The translations under genes were made by a program, and so were the position numbers. This document shows positions 8,917 to 16,729 of a stretch of 64,000 bases of DNA, piece by piece; position 1 is the stretch's first letter, and each line of letters starts with the position of its first letter. The stretch is taken from positions 74,377-138,376 of the forward strand of contig CAAEWE010000040.1 in NCBI GenBank assembly GCA_900759665.1, given 5' to 3'. The stretch is from Lachnospiraceae bacterium. Its GTDB lineage: Bacteria; Bacillota; Clostridia; Lachnospirales; Lachnospiraceae. Under the pieces are notes generated by a model, which saw only the letters and a program-made list of their open reading frames with translations, did no database searches and was not told the origin of the DNA.

Positions 8917-10167
8917 ATGAAAAAAGAGAGAAAAGGTATCAAGCGGCATTTGCTTTTGATGGTGACATTGCCTACGGTTATTTTATCCGTTTTTATTCTG
9001 ATCTTTGGAGCGATGCTGGTGTATCATTTTTATTGCGACAGTATCCGGGATGAACTGGTATCTACCACGAATATGATGGTAGACTGTCTGAATCTGACAG
9101 TCCGGGGAGATTACCAATATGAGGATGGTCTGCTGTTAAAGGGAGACATGAATATTACAGACGCAACCATGCTCTACCGGGTCAAGGAAAAGTCCAATAT
9201 TGATACGTCAATATTCTGGGACAATATTCGTGTTGTGACAACGGTAGAAGATAAAAACGGCGTTTCTGCGGCAGGGACAACGGCGGCGGATTCCGTTACG
9301 GATGTGGTGCTTGGACAGGGAGAGGATTATTTTTCTGACCATGTGAAGGTGGATGATACAAAATATATCGGATACTATAAGGCGCTGCAAAATGATGATG
9401 GGACTGTTGTCGGCATGGTTTTTGCCGGCAAAAAGAGAAGTGTGGTATATTACAAGATTTTTTGGATCCTGACCGGGTTTCTTGGGTTTTCCATGATAGC
9501 CGTTCTGGTGGCTGCCGTGTGTACGCAGAGATATTCTGCGGGGGTGATCACAGACATCAATGCCATTAATCATTTTCTGCAGACGATCGCCGAGGGGACG
9601 TTGGGGGAGACTCTGGATGAACGGATCCGGAACCGCCGGGATGAGCTTGGAGATATCGGTATCTACGCGGACAAAATGAGAGGCAATTTACAGAAGCTCG
9701 TGGAGATGGATGCTTTGACATCTTTATACAACCGGCGCAGTGGCAATCATATGCTGAGTGCCTTGGAGGAGCAGGGGGTTGTATATACTGCTGTCATGTG
9801 CGATATTGATTTTTTCAAAAAAGTGAATGACACATATGGTCATGCTGCCGGAGACCAGGTACTGATCGAGGTTTCTGCATCAATCCGTGATAGTGTTGGT
9901 GCCGGGGGATTTGCCAGCCGCTGGGGCGGAGAGGAGTTTCTGGCGATATACCGCATGGATCTGCCGGAGGCGAAGGTGTGTGTGGAAGCATTACAGAAAA
10001 AAATACGTGAACAGGTCATAAGCTATGGAAGTTTTAAGATACAGATCACCATGACTTTTGGATTGACAGAAAGTGAGCCGGCAGAGTCTTATGAGCAGGT
10101 TGTAAAAAGAGCTGATGATAAACTGTACATAGGAAAAAATGGTGGAAGAGACCGGATTGTAACCTAG
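8917..10167 (+). CDS. Membrane diguanylate cyclase: Cache-like sensor plus GGDEF domain
   Basis: The enzyme is predicted to make cyclic di-GMP from two GTP. From the ATG at 8917, preceded by AAGGGGGG, the protein has 416 residues: membrane helix at about 12-34, an extracytoplasmic sensor of about 150 residues resembling a single Cache domain (IGYYKALQNDDGTVVGMVFAGK), a second helix, a short HAMP-like linker and a C-terminal GGDEF domain. The signature RWGGEEF and the metal site CDIDFFKKVND are intact, so it should be active. The RxxD inhibitory site normally nine residues before GGEEF is absent (GAGG instead), implying no classical product inhibition. It is followed 25 bp later by a substrate-binding lipoprotein that could share its signal, though this is inference. 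Confidence 0.88.
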   Translation: MKKERKGIKRHLLLMVTLPTVILSVFILIFGAMLVYHFYCDSIRDELVSTTNMMVDCLNLTVRGDYQYEDGLLLKGDMNITDATMLYRVKEKSNIDTSIFWDNIRVVTTVEDKNGVSAAGTTAADSVTDVVLGQGEDYFSDHVKVDDTKYIGYYKALQNDDGTVVGMVFAGKKRSVVYYKIFWILTGFLGFSMIAVLVAAVCTQRYSAGVITDINAINHFLQTIAEGTLGETLDERIRNRRDELGDIGIYADKMRGNLQKLVEMDALTSLYNRRSGNHMLSALEEQGVVYTAVMCDIDFFKKVNDTYGHAAGDQVLIEVSASIRDSVGAGGFASRWGGEEFLAIYRMDLPEAKVCVEALQKKIREQVISYGSFKIQITMTFGLTESEPAESYEQVVKRADDKLYIGKNGGRDRIVT

Positions 10168-10192
10168 TTTTTAGAGGAAAGGAGGGAGAAGA

Positions 10193-10960
10193 TTGAAAAA
10201 AACGATTATTATACTGATAGCATGTATGCTGATGGTCAGCGGCTGTGGTAAAACGAAAAACACTGTTAATTCTCTCGATGATCTGGAAGGAAAGACGATA
10301 GGTGTACAGATGAAAACCACGGGAGACATATATTCCAGCGATATTAAGGATGCACAGATCAAGAGATTTAATAAAGGAGAAGATGCAGTAAAGGCACTGC
10401 GGAAGGGTGTTGTAGATGCTGTGATGATCGATGATGAACCGGCAAAGGTTTTTGTGGAGAAGTACGAAGATGTCAAGATCCTTTCGGAGCCTTATGCAGA
10501 AGAAGAATACGGCATTGCTGTCAATAAGGAGGAGCAGAAACTTCTGCGGCAGATTGATCAGGCACTGGACGAACTGAAAAAAGAAGGAACTCTGGACGAG
10601 ATCAAGAAAGCATGGCTTCAGGATGGGGAGAAGAAAACGGCGTATCCTTCCAAATCCTCAAAAACCGGGCAGATGGAACTGATCATGGTGACAAATGCAG
10701 AGTTCCCGCCATATGAAAGTAAGGACAGCTCCGGGGAGATTGTTGGAATCGATGTGGATATGATGAAGGCGGTCTGTGACAAGCTGGATCGGAAGTTGAA
10801 GATTACAGATACGGCATTTGATTCTATTGTGGTGAATGTTGAACGTAAGATGGCAGATGCAGGGGTTGCAGCAATGACCATTACAGAGGAACGGAAGAAA
10901 TATGTAGATTTTTCGGATTCGTATATGACAGCAACACAGGTGGTCATTGTGAGAAAATAA
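10193..10960 (+). CDS. Amino-acid-binding-type lipoprotein (SBP family 3) with circularly permuted domain
   Basis: The 255-residue protein uses a TTG start behind AAAGGAGGG. Residues 1-18 are a lipoprotein signal with lipobox VSGC (Cys18). The solute-binding domain is in reversed order. Residues 25-142 look like the second half of a normal family 3 protein: SLDDLEGKTIGVQ, then VDAVMIDDEPA, then the usual C-terminal helix GTLDEIKKAWL. After a short linker, residues 161-255 look like the normal first half: VTNAEFPPYES, GIDVDMMKAV, TITEERKKYVDFS, ending TQVVIVRK. Together they make one complete domain. Likely ligand residues are kept: R234 for an alpha-carboxylate and D80 for an alpha-amine. No ABC permease genes are adjacent, so it may be a sensor or use a distant transporter. 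Confidence 0.85.
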   Translation: MKKTIIILIACMLMVSGCGKTKNTVNSLDDLEGKTIGVQMKTTGDIYSSDIKDAQIKRFNKGEDAVKALRKGVVDAVMIDDEPAKVFVEKYEDVKILSEPYAEEEYGIAVNKEEQKLLRQIDQALDELKKEGTLDEIKKAWLQDGEKKTAYPSKSSKTGQMELIMVTNAEFPPYESKDSSGEIVGIDVDMMKAVCDKLDRKLKITDTAFDSIVVNVERKMADAGVAAMTITEERKKYVDFSDSYMTATQVVIVRK

Positions 10961-11060
10961 TGATCATAAGGATGGTGGATTTACAGACGGAAAAGGGTTG
11001 CCACCACAAAGGTAGAAGAAATGTTTCTGGAAATATTTCACAATAATATCTACATAGGTA

Positions 11061-11100
11061 GAAAGCTTTGCTTTGCTTGGAAGCAGAGCTTTCTTTGGTT
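11061..11100 (+). terminator. Rho-independent terminator after the binding-protein gene
   Basis: A 13-pair stem (11061-11073 with 11081-11093, one G-U) with a 7-base loop is followed by TTTGGTTTTG. It lies about 100 bp after the stop codon within a 351-bp gap that otherwise holds only the promoter of the next gene. Confidence 0.65.
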
Positions 11101-11171
11101 TTGTGGATGCTGAATGATGGAATTTGCACAGAAAATCGTAATAATTTCTTGAAAAATTCACAAAATGCCGG

Positions 11172-11200
11172 TTGACAAATTAGAGCTATGTTACTATAAT
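11172..11200 (+). promoter_or_regulatory. Consensus sigma-A promoter for the NlpC/P60 gene
   Basis: TTGACA (11172-11177) and TATAAT (11195-11200) are both perfect matches with an ideal 17-bp spacer. The transcript would carry a leader of about 105 nt before the ATG at 11312. I see no obvious riboswitch fold in it. Confidence 0.85.
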
Positions 11201-11311
11201 TGTTAATAACGTGTAACATTTATGTAATAATTTGATTGGCGTAAACTTTATACAGCATAAGGAAAACATAGAAATAAGTGAGAGGTACGATTTAAAGAAA
11301 GGATTTTTAGT

Positions 11312-12715
11312 ATGTTAAAGTCGAGAAGATTTAAAAAGAAAGCAGTTTGTTTAGGACTCACAGCGACATTGATCGCCGGATTTACCGTGACATTTGTAGT
11401 TCCTACAGCAGCGAACATCTGCCGTGAACTGAATATGGCAGGGATTTCTCTTTCTCTGGACAAATTTTCATCTAATAATAAGGATTCCATTATAAATTCA
11501 TCGGTTTCCCAGCCGGCAGAGACTGCCACAGAGACGGCGGTATCAGCTACGCCTGAGGCGACAGCACAGACAACAGCAGAGCCTGCCAAGGAGACAGAGA
11601 AGAAGACACCGAAAAATAACGGACAGCCAAAGCGTGTGGACAGAGGTCTTGTCACAGATATGGATGTGAAAGCAATCTCTACCGCCAGTGATTATGTTCA
11701 TATCCGTAAAAAGCCAACAACACATAGTAAGATTGTCGGCAGACTGTATAAGGGTTGTTCTGCAGATATTTTAAAGACCAAAAAAGGCTGGGTTAAGATT
11801 CGTTCCGGTAATGTAACCGGTTATATTAAGAAAAGCTATCTTGCGATCGGTGACAAGGCAAAGAAGATGATCGGCAAGTATGGTCAGAAATATGTCCGTG
11901 TTAAGACAACGGTTGTTACTTTGAATGTTCGTAAGAGACCAAGTATTAAGTCTAAGATCCTGACACAGATTCCGATTGAGGAAAATTACGACGTACTCAG
12001 ATCAAACGATCACTGGTACAAGATTGAGATTGATGGAGATACCAAGGGATATGTCCGTAAGGAATATGTAACACTTCACGTGAGATTTAAAAAAGCAAAG
12101 TCTATGGCAGAGATTAAGGCAGAGCATCGCAGAAGGCTTGCGGCTAAGCGGGCAGAGAGACAGAGACTTGCAGCACTTGCAGCATCCCGTTCTTCCAGCA
12201 GCTCAAGCAGTTCTTCCTCAAGCAGCAGCTCAAGCTCCAGAAGATCTTCCTCACGTAGCAGCTATAGCTCACGCAGAAGTTCAAGTTCCAGCAGTTCCTC
12301 CTCAAGCAGCTCAAGTTCAAGCAGCTCAAGCTCCAGCACGGCTTCAGCAACAGGATCGACAGGATCTGATATTGCAAATTATGCATTGAAGTTTGTAGGA
12401 AATCCGTATAGATGGGGAGGCACAAGTCTTACCGGTGGTGCAGACTGTTCCGGATTTACCATGACAATTTACGGACAGTATGGATACGGTCTTCCACATT
12501 CCTCTGCTGCACAGGCAGGGTGTGGAAGAAGTGTTAGTCTTTCCAGCGTACAGCCAGGAGATCTGATCTTCTATAAGCATGGTGGCAGTATTGGACATGT
12601 TGCAATGTATATTGGTGGTGGACGTGTTGTACATGCCCAGTCAAGACGTACCGGTATTACGACATCCAGCATGTATTACAATCAGCCGGCATGTGCAAGA
12701 CGTATTGTAGGTTGA
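11312..12715 (+). CDS. Secreted SH3b-SH3b-polySer-NlpC/P60 cell-wall endopeptidase
   Basis: The 467-residue exported protein probably cuts peptide stems of peptidoglycan. Its layout is: signal/anchor helix (about 12-32); an acidic, Thr/Ala-rich spacer; two bacterial SH3 domains (about 115-175 and 195-250) that usually bind wall; a basic helical stretch rich in Arg and Ala; a serine-rich stretch of about 55 residues (around 293-345) interrupted by a few Arg/Tyr; and a C-terminal NlpC/P60 domain. The catalytic residues are Cys379 in DCSGF, His429 in GHVAMYIG and a third polar residue, probably His441 in VVHAQ. The ribosome site is AAAGGA. It is monocistronic between a consensus promoter and a strong terminator. 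Confidence 0.9.
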   Translation: MLKSRRFKKKAVCLGLTATLIAGFTVTFVVPTAANICRELNMAGISLSLDKFSSNNKDSIINSSVSQPAETATETAVSATPEATAQTTAEPAKETEKKTPKNNGQPKRVDRGLVTDMDVKAISTASDYVHIRKKPTTHSKIVGRLYKGCSADILKTKKGWVKIRSGNVTGYIKKSYLAIGDKAKKMIGKYGQKYVRVKTTVVTLNVRKRPSIKSKILTQIPIEENYDVLRSNDHWYKIEIDGDTKGYVRKEYVTLHVRFKKAKSMAEIKAEHRRRLAAKRAERQRLAALAASRSSSSSSSSSSSSSSSSRRSSSRSSYSSRRSSSSSSSSSSSSSSSSSSSSTASATGSTGSDIANYALKFVGNPYRWGGTSLTGGADCSGFTMTIYGQYGYGLPHSSAAQAGCGRSVSLSSVQPGDLIFYKHGGSIGHVAMYIGGGRVVHAQSRRTGITTSSMYYNQPACARRIVG

Positions 12716-12760
12716 TAAATTGACAAGAATAATGAAATATGCTATATTTTATTTATACGA

Positions 12761-12792
12761 AGGCGTAGTTTTTTTAAAACTACGCCTTTTTT
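12761..12792 (+). terminator. Rho-independent terminator after NlpC/P60 gene
   Basis: AGGCGTAGTTTT (12761-12772) pairs perfectly with AAAACTACGCCT (12776-12787) over a three-T loop, then a run of T to 12792. Confidence 0.9.
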
Positions 12793-12817
12793 CTGATGAA
12801 ACACAAAATAATTAAGC

Positions 12818-12843
12818 GATGTCCATAAAATTGGATGTCCATA
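12818..12843 (+). promoter_or_regulatory. Direct repeat upstream of the Lrp-family gene
   Basis: GATGTCCATA occurs twice (12818-12827 and 12834-12843), start-to-start 16 bp, immediately before the ribosome site of the Lrp-type gene. Lrp regulators often control themselves; a role as operator is only an inference. Confidence 0.35.
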
Positions 12844-12862
12844 GAATGGGAGGTTATTGCGA

Positions 12863-13312
12863 ATGAAGAAAAATGAATTGGATCATATTGATTACGAAAT
12901 ATTAAAAATGCTGCAGGAGAATGCAAGAATACCATTGAAGGAGATTGCGGCACAGGTGTATCTTTCTTCTCCTGCAGTATCCGCCCGCATAGAGACGCTG
13001 ATGAATAAAGGATATATTGAGGGATTTCATGCACAGATCAATCCCCAGGTCATGGGATATCATATTAAAGCTTTTATCAATCTGGAGGTTACTCCTCAGG
13101 ATAAAAAGAAGTTTTACCCATTTATAAAGGAGTGTAAAAATGTTGTGGAGTGCAATTGCGTCACGGGAGATTATTCCATGCTTCTGGAGGTGCTTTTTCA
13201 CAGTACAGCGGAATTGGATCAGTTTATCGGAGAACTGCAGGAATACGGAAGAACGAATACCCTGATCGTGTTCTCTACATCTGTAGAGCATCGGGGAGTG
13301 ATCATCGAGTAG
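12863..13312 (+). CDS. Lrp/AsnC family transcriptional regulator
   Basis: The 149-residue protein has an N-terminal AsnC-type helix-turn-helix (IDYEILKMLQENARIPLKEIAAQVYLSSPAVSARIETL) and a C-terminal ligand-binding and oligomerisation (RAM) domain from about residue 65, with FINLEVTP and VVECNCVTGDYSMLLEV. Such proteins bind DNA as octamers and respond to amino acids. The start is the ATG at 12863, eight to nine bases after GGGAGG; an in-frame TTG six bases upstream is too close to that site. It stands alone between a terminator and the zinc-ribbon gene promoter. Its target genes cannot be read from the sequence. Confidence 0.92.
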   Translation: MKKNELDHIDYEILKMLQENARIPLKEIAAQVYLSSPAVSARIETLMNKGYIEGFHAQINPQVMGYHIKAFINLEVTPQDKKKFYPFIKECKNVVECNCVTGDYSMLLEVLFHSTAELDQFIGELQEYGRTNTLIVFSTSVEHRGVIIE

Positions 13313-13418
13313 ATGTAGAATTGTGGAGGACTCCTGTTACATATGAATCTGCAGTCAAAGGATTACCCGGAAGATCTGTCCGGGTACACCGGATATCAGC
13401 AGAGGAAGAAACGAAAAG

Positions 13419-13446
13419 TTGATTTTTTTGAATTATTGTATATAAT
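13419..13446 (+). promoter_or_regulatory. Promoter of the zinc-ribbon gene
   Basis: TTGATT (13419-13424) and TATAAT (13441-13446) have a 16-bp spacer, in an AT-rich stretch about 80 bp before the start codon. Confidence 0.6.
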
Positions 13447-13480
13447 AATAGATATCTAGCAGAAATGTATTGGATCAAAG

Positions 13481-13508
13481 TGCTTCCGGAGATGACGGGA
13501 GCATTTTT
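13481..13508 (+). terminator. Terminator-like hairpin in the 5' leader of the zinc-ribbon gene
   Basis: TGCTTCCG (13481-13488) pairs with CGGGAGCA (13496-13503, one G-U), followed by five T. It lies between the promoter and the AGGAGG ribosome site, so it would act as an attenuator rather than a gene-end terminator. The stem is short. Confidence 0.4.
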
Positions 13509-13525
13509 CACAGGAGGTAATGATT

Positions 13526-13873
13526 ATGGCATTTTTTGACAGTATGAAGGAGACTCTGACCACGGCGGGCAGAGATGTGAGTCAGAAGGCAAAGGAAGTA
13601 TCCGGAGTAGCAAAGCTGAAACTGGATATTAAATCCAGGGAGGATGCATTAAATAAAGAGTATATTGCTCTGGGCAAGCGTTATTATGATATGCATAAGG
13701 AAGGCGAAGTGGCAGATGAGCAGATGGCCAGTATCAGCTCGCTTTTAAATGAAATTGCGGATCTTAAAGAGGAAGTTGCACGGATCCAGGGTGGCAGCAG
13801 TTGTCCGCAGTGTGGTGCGGTCATTCCGGATGGTGCGGCATTCTGCAGTAAGTGCGGAGCGAAGATACAGTAG
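13526..13873 (+). CDS. Small coiled-coil protein with C-terminal zinc ribbon
   Basis: The 115-residue soluble protein is helical and charged over residues 1-88 (SREDALNKEYIALGKRYYDMHK... LKEEVARI), which predicts a coiled coil, and ends in a zinc ribbon with two CxxC pairs, SCPQCGAVIPDGAAFCSKCGAKI. Such zinc-ribbon proteins are common in Clostridia and have no assigned function. The ATG at 13526 is eight bases after AGGAGG; another ATG six bases upstream is too close. It has its own promoter and a leader hairpin, and a terminator follows at 13958. Confidence 0.8.
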   Translation: MAFFDSMKETLTTAGRDVSQKAKEVSGVAKLKLDIKSREDALNKEYIALGKRYYDMHKEGEVADEQMASISSLLNEIADLKEEVARIQGGSSCPQCGAVIPDGAAFCSKCGAKIQ

Positions 13874-13957
13874 TGAAACGGGATGGTCAGAATACTGTCC
13901 CAAGGAAATAGATATTAAGTGTGCAATCGAATCATTGCTGCACGAAGAGTTTATACA

Positions 13958-14001
13958 AAACAATCTGGAATAGTTCGAAAATATTTCAGATTGTTTTTTT
14001 T
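13958..14001 (+). terminator. Rho-independent terminator
   Basis: A 13-base arm at 13958-13970 pairs with 13984-13996 (AAACAATCTG with CAGATTGTTT at the base), then eight T in a row. It closes the zinc-ribbon transcript; the remaining 150 bp before ldh shows no further clear element. Confidence 0.8.
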
Positions 14002-14153
14002 GTTATTCGATTTTGAAACCTGTATCATCATATTATTTATATTTCGGGAAATAATAATCATGCTATGAAGTGTCTGGCAGATTGCAGTGCTGCTGGGATC
14101 AATAAAGTTGTCTGTACTGTTTTATGGACAACGAGAAAGGGCTGGTTAGAAAT

Positions 14154-15092
14154 ATGAATAGTAGAAAAGTAGCAATTATCGGATGTGGATATGTAGGAGC
14201 AGCGACGGCATTTTCCATTATGCAGAGCGGTTTGTTTTCGGAGATGGTACTGCTTGATGTGGATCAGAAAAAGGCGGAGGGAGAGGCTATGGATATCATG
14301 CATGGCATGCCGTTTGCCATGCCGATCCATATTCATGCCGGAAATTATGATGATATCGCAGACAGTGCCATTATTATTGTTACTGCAGGATGTAATCAGA
14401 AGCCGGAGGAGTCCAGGCTGGATCTGGTTCACAAAAATATTGGGATTTACCGCGAGATCATGGGGGAGATCGCAGCGAGGGAGGTTGAGGGCATTCTTCT
14501 GGTTGTGTCAAATCCCGTAGATATTCTCACCTATGCAGCGTGGAAATTCTCGGGTTTGCCGAAACAGCGGGTGATGGGATCCGGTACGGTGCTTGATACG
14601 GCACGGTTAAAATGTATGCTGGGGAATGAACTGGGAGTGGATGCGAGAAGTGTACATGCGTTTATTATCGGAGAACACGGGGATAGTGAGCTGGCGGTAT
14701 TTAGCAGTGCAAATGTATCCGGGATTGACTTGAAGGATTTTTATGATATGTGCCAGCCGGATGAGTATCAGGATGATACGGAACGAATCTATGACCAGGT
14801 AAAGGCCAGTGCTTACAAGATCATTGAAAGCAAAAAGGCGACGTATTTTGGTGTGGCAATGGCGGTGTGCCGTATCTGTGAATGTATTATGCGGAATGAG
14901 CACTCTATACTGACGGTGTCCGGGGTTGTGGAAGGGCAGTACGGAGCCAGCGATATGGCTTTGAGCCTGCCTGCAATTGTGGGCAGCCAGGGGGTGGAAC
15001 AGATCATTCAGATCGAGCTGGATAAAAAAGAAGAGCAGCAGCTTCAGGAGTCGATCCGTGTGCTGGAAGACGTGCTGGACGAATGCATGTAA
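14154..15092 (+). CDS. ldh: L-lactate dehydrogenase
   Basis: The enzyme reduces pyruvate to L-lactate with NADH, restoring NAD+ during fermentation. The 312-residue protein has the Rossmann motif GCGYVGAA at its N-terminus, the substrate loop TAGCNQKPEESRLDLV (the Gln marks lactate rather than malate dehydrogenase, which has Arg there), VVSNPVDILTY, and the proton-relay histidine in GEHGDSE. I chose the ATG at 14154 because the conserved fold begins right after it; an ATG 30 bases upstream has no ribosome site. The ribosome site of the chosen start is also weak. It is monocistronic and convergent with the following ATPase gene. Confidence 0.9.
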   Translation: MNSRKVAIIGCGYVGAATAFSIMQSGLFSEMVLLDVDQKKAEGEAMDIMHGMPFAMPIHIHAGNYDDIADSAIIIVTAGCNQKPEESRLDLVHKNIGIYREIMGEIAAREVEGILLVVSNPVDILTYAAWKFSGLPKQRVMGSGTVLDTARLKCMLGNELGVDARSVHAFIIGEHGDSELAVFSSANVSGIDLKDFYDMCQPDEYQDDTERIYDQVKASAYKIIESKKATYFGVAMAVCRICECIMRNEHSILTVSGVVEGQYGASDMALSLPAIVGSQGVEQIIQIELDKKEEQQLQESIRVLEDVLDECM

Positions 15093-15123
15093 AGACCTAG
15101 GGCTGCTGGTTCCAAAAGGACTA

Positions 15124-16398
15124 TTAATTTTTTAATGCGGTGACAGGGACTACAAAAACACCATCCTCCCGCTGATAAGCGGCGTTGGATAAGCCGCAGA
15201 CCACGCAGAGGGAAACAGGTTCTTTGCCGCCGTCCTTCCGGATATCCTGACGGATCTTGAGAAGATTTGCGGCAGCGGCATCGATCTGATGGGCGCCCAG
15301 TTTAATCTCAAATCCGCACCATTGACCATCCGGCAGGGAGATCACAGCATCCATTTCATTGCCGGCGTAGTCCTGATAATGGAAAAGCTCTGCGTCAAAG
15401 GATTCTGCATATATTTTCAGATCCCGTTCACAGAGGGATTCAAACAAAAATCCAAGGGTGTTCAGATTCTGTAAAAGCATATCAGGTGTGGCTTTGAGCA
15501 GGGAGGCGGCAAGGGACGGATCGGACAAATGACGTTTTTCTGCCTGTTTGACACGGACGGACGAACGGAGTTTTGTTTCGTAGGGTCTTTGGTTATCAGT
15601 CAGAAAAAGGCGGTCGAAAATATCCAGATAACCCGCAACGGTCTCTACATCAATATCTTCATCATCGATCTCCTTAATGTCGTTTTTCAGTTTTTTGTTG
15701 GTGGCGGTTGTTGCTTCGTTTCGGGCGAGAGAGCGGAGCAGCAGTTCCATTTTGTGTTTATCACGTTTGACATTGTCGATCCGGTAAATGTCATCATCAA
15801 GAACAGCCTGCAGATACTGGGCGGGCAGATGGGCAGCCTGCTTTAGCGGGGTAGCCTGATTGGCGGGCCAGCCACCTCGGATAATGTAGTCGATGATCCG
15901 GCGCAGATCCACTTCGCCGGATAATACCGGCGTGATCGTTCCATGGCAGATATCTGCAAGAGATACCTGTCCGCTGGAGCCACCGCTTTCGAACAAAGAC
16001 ATTGGGCGCATGCGCAGTTTGGCAATTCTTCCGGCACCGCTGTGAAGAATACCCTTATGCTGAGGGGTTGCCGAACCGGTCAGAATGAATTGTCCTTTAT
16101 CGCTGGTCTGATCCACCTTGAAGCGTACTGCATCCCAAAGAGATGGAACCTCCTGCCATTCGTCGATCAGACGGGGGGCTGTTCCCTCCAGAACAAGCGA
16201 GGGTGTCATCTGGGCGAGCTGCCGGTTTTGGAAATTGCCGTTTGGATCTCCCAGCATGATCCGGCTGCCACAATGATGGATGGAAGTCCAGGTTTTACCA
16301 CACCATTTCGGTCCCTCAATGCAAAGTGCACCAAAGGTGTCAAGATATTCTAATATTAAGCTGTCAATCAGACGTGGTTTGTAATTTTTTGGTTCCAT
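15124..16398 (-). CDS. AAA ATPase with DUF4143 domain (ATPase A)
   Basis: About 424 residues. The N-terminal ATPase (AAA_14 type) has Walker A GPKWCGKT near residue 30 and the Walker B-like RLIDEWQEVPSLWD. The C-terminal DUF4143 region (about 190-390) has a nuclease-like core, EMDAVI...GFEIKLG, of the PD-(D/E)XK kind. Genes of this family are often multi-copy in gut bacteria and are uncharacterised. The start at 16398 (MEPKNYKP) is favoured by an upstream GGAGG; ATGs 18 and 30 bases further out are possible. Its promoter is embedded in a six-unit repeat array. A second ATPase of this family sits at 55214 and a related DUF234 ATPase at 44236. Confidence 0.82.
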   Translation of the reverse strand: MEPKNYKPRLIDSLILEYLDTFGALCIEGPKWCGKTWTSIHHCGSRIMLGDPNGNFQNRQLAQMTPSLVLEGTAPRLIDEWQEVPSLWDAVRFKVDQTSDKGQFILTGSATPQHKGILHSGAGRIAKLRMRPMSLFESGGSSGQVSLADICHGTITPVLSGEVDLRRIIDYIIRGGWPANQATPLKQAAHLPAQYLQAVLDDDIYRIDNVKRDKHKMELLLRSLARNEATTATNKKLKNDIKEIDDEDIDVETVAGYLDIFDRLFLTDNQRPYETKLRSSVRVKQAEKRHLSDPSLAASLLKATPDMLLQNLNTLGFLFESLCERDLKIYAESFDAELFHYQDYAGNEMDAVISLPDGQWCGFEIKLGAHQIDAAAANLLKIRQDIRKDGGKEPVSLCVVCGLSNAAYQREDGVFVVPVTALKN

Positions 16399-16521
16399 GA
16401 TAATCCTGTCCTCCATCCTTTTTGACACCGCTGTGTCTGTTTTGCAGTATATCTGATAATAAGTATTTGCGGGTTTGGTCTATTTTAAACAAGACACCTT
16501 AAGACTGTAATTCTAATAAAT

Positions 16522-16550
16522 AGTATAATCCAATCCGACAGATTTTGCAA
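16522..16550 (-). promoter_or_regulatory. Promoter of ATPase A, overlapping repeat unit 1
   Basis: On the minus strand TTGCAA (16550-16545) and TATACT (16527-16522) flank a 17-bp spacer. That spacer coincides almost exactly with the gene-proximal copy of the 17-bp repeat, and the last bases of the repeat contribute to the -35. The start codon is about 125 bp downstream. Confidence 0.6.
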
Positions 16551-16660
16551 TATCAACCCGACAGATTTTGGAGTTTCAACCCGACAGATTTTGTGAAGCC
16601 AACCCGATAGATTTTGGAATATCAACCCGATAGATTTTGACATATCAACCCGACAGATTT
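16531..16660 (+). repeat. Six-unit direct repeat, exact 23-bp period
   Basis: The 17-bp core CAACCCGACAGATTTTG starts at 16531, 16554, 16577, 16600, 16623 and 16646, always 23 bp apart. Copy 1 has one T for C, copies 4 and 5 have GATAG for GACAG, and copy 6 loses its last two bases. The 6-bp linkers differ in sequence (CAATAT, GAGTTT, TGAAGC, GAATAT, ACATAT). The array fills the gap between ATPase A (minus) and nrtR (plus), with copy 1 inside the ATPase A promoter. It is best explained as a multi-site protein-binding array. Confidence 0.95.
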
Positions 16661-16701
16661 GTTAAAGGGAGTGAAATTTTGCGTAAAATTTAAAAAAATG
16701 C

Positions 16702-16729
16702 TTGACATAATACTCGGATAGAGTATAAT
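16702..16729 (+). promoter_or_regulatory. Promoter of the nrtR-pncA-pncB operon
   Basis: TTGACA (16702-16707) and TATAAT (16724-16729), both consensus, are 16 bp apart. The spacer and the region just downstream carry two operator-like palindromes listed separately. Confidence 0.85.

Noticed and set aside
16531..16660. Repeat array as a CRISPR
   Set aside because: Linkers are 6 bp, repeats 17 bp with no typical CRISPR hairpin, and no cas genes are nearby. The helicase at 40934 has a Cas4-like domain but is 24 kb away and unrelated.
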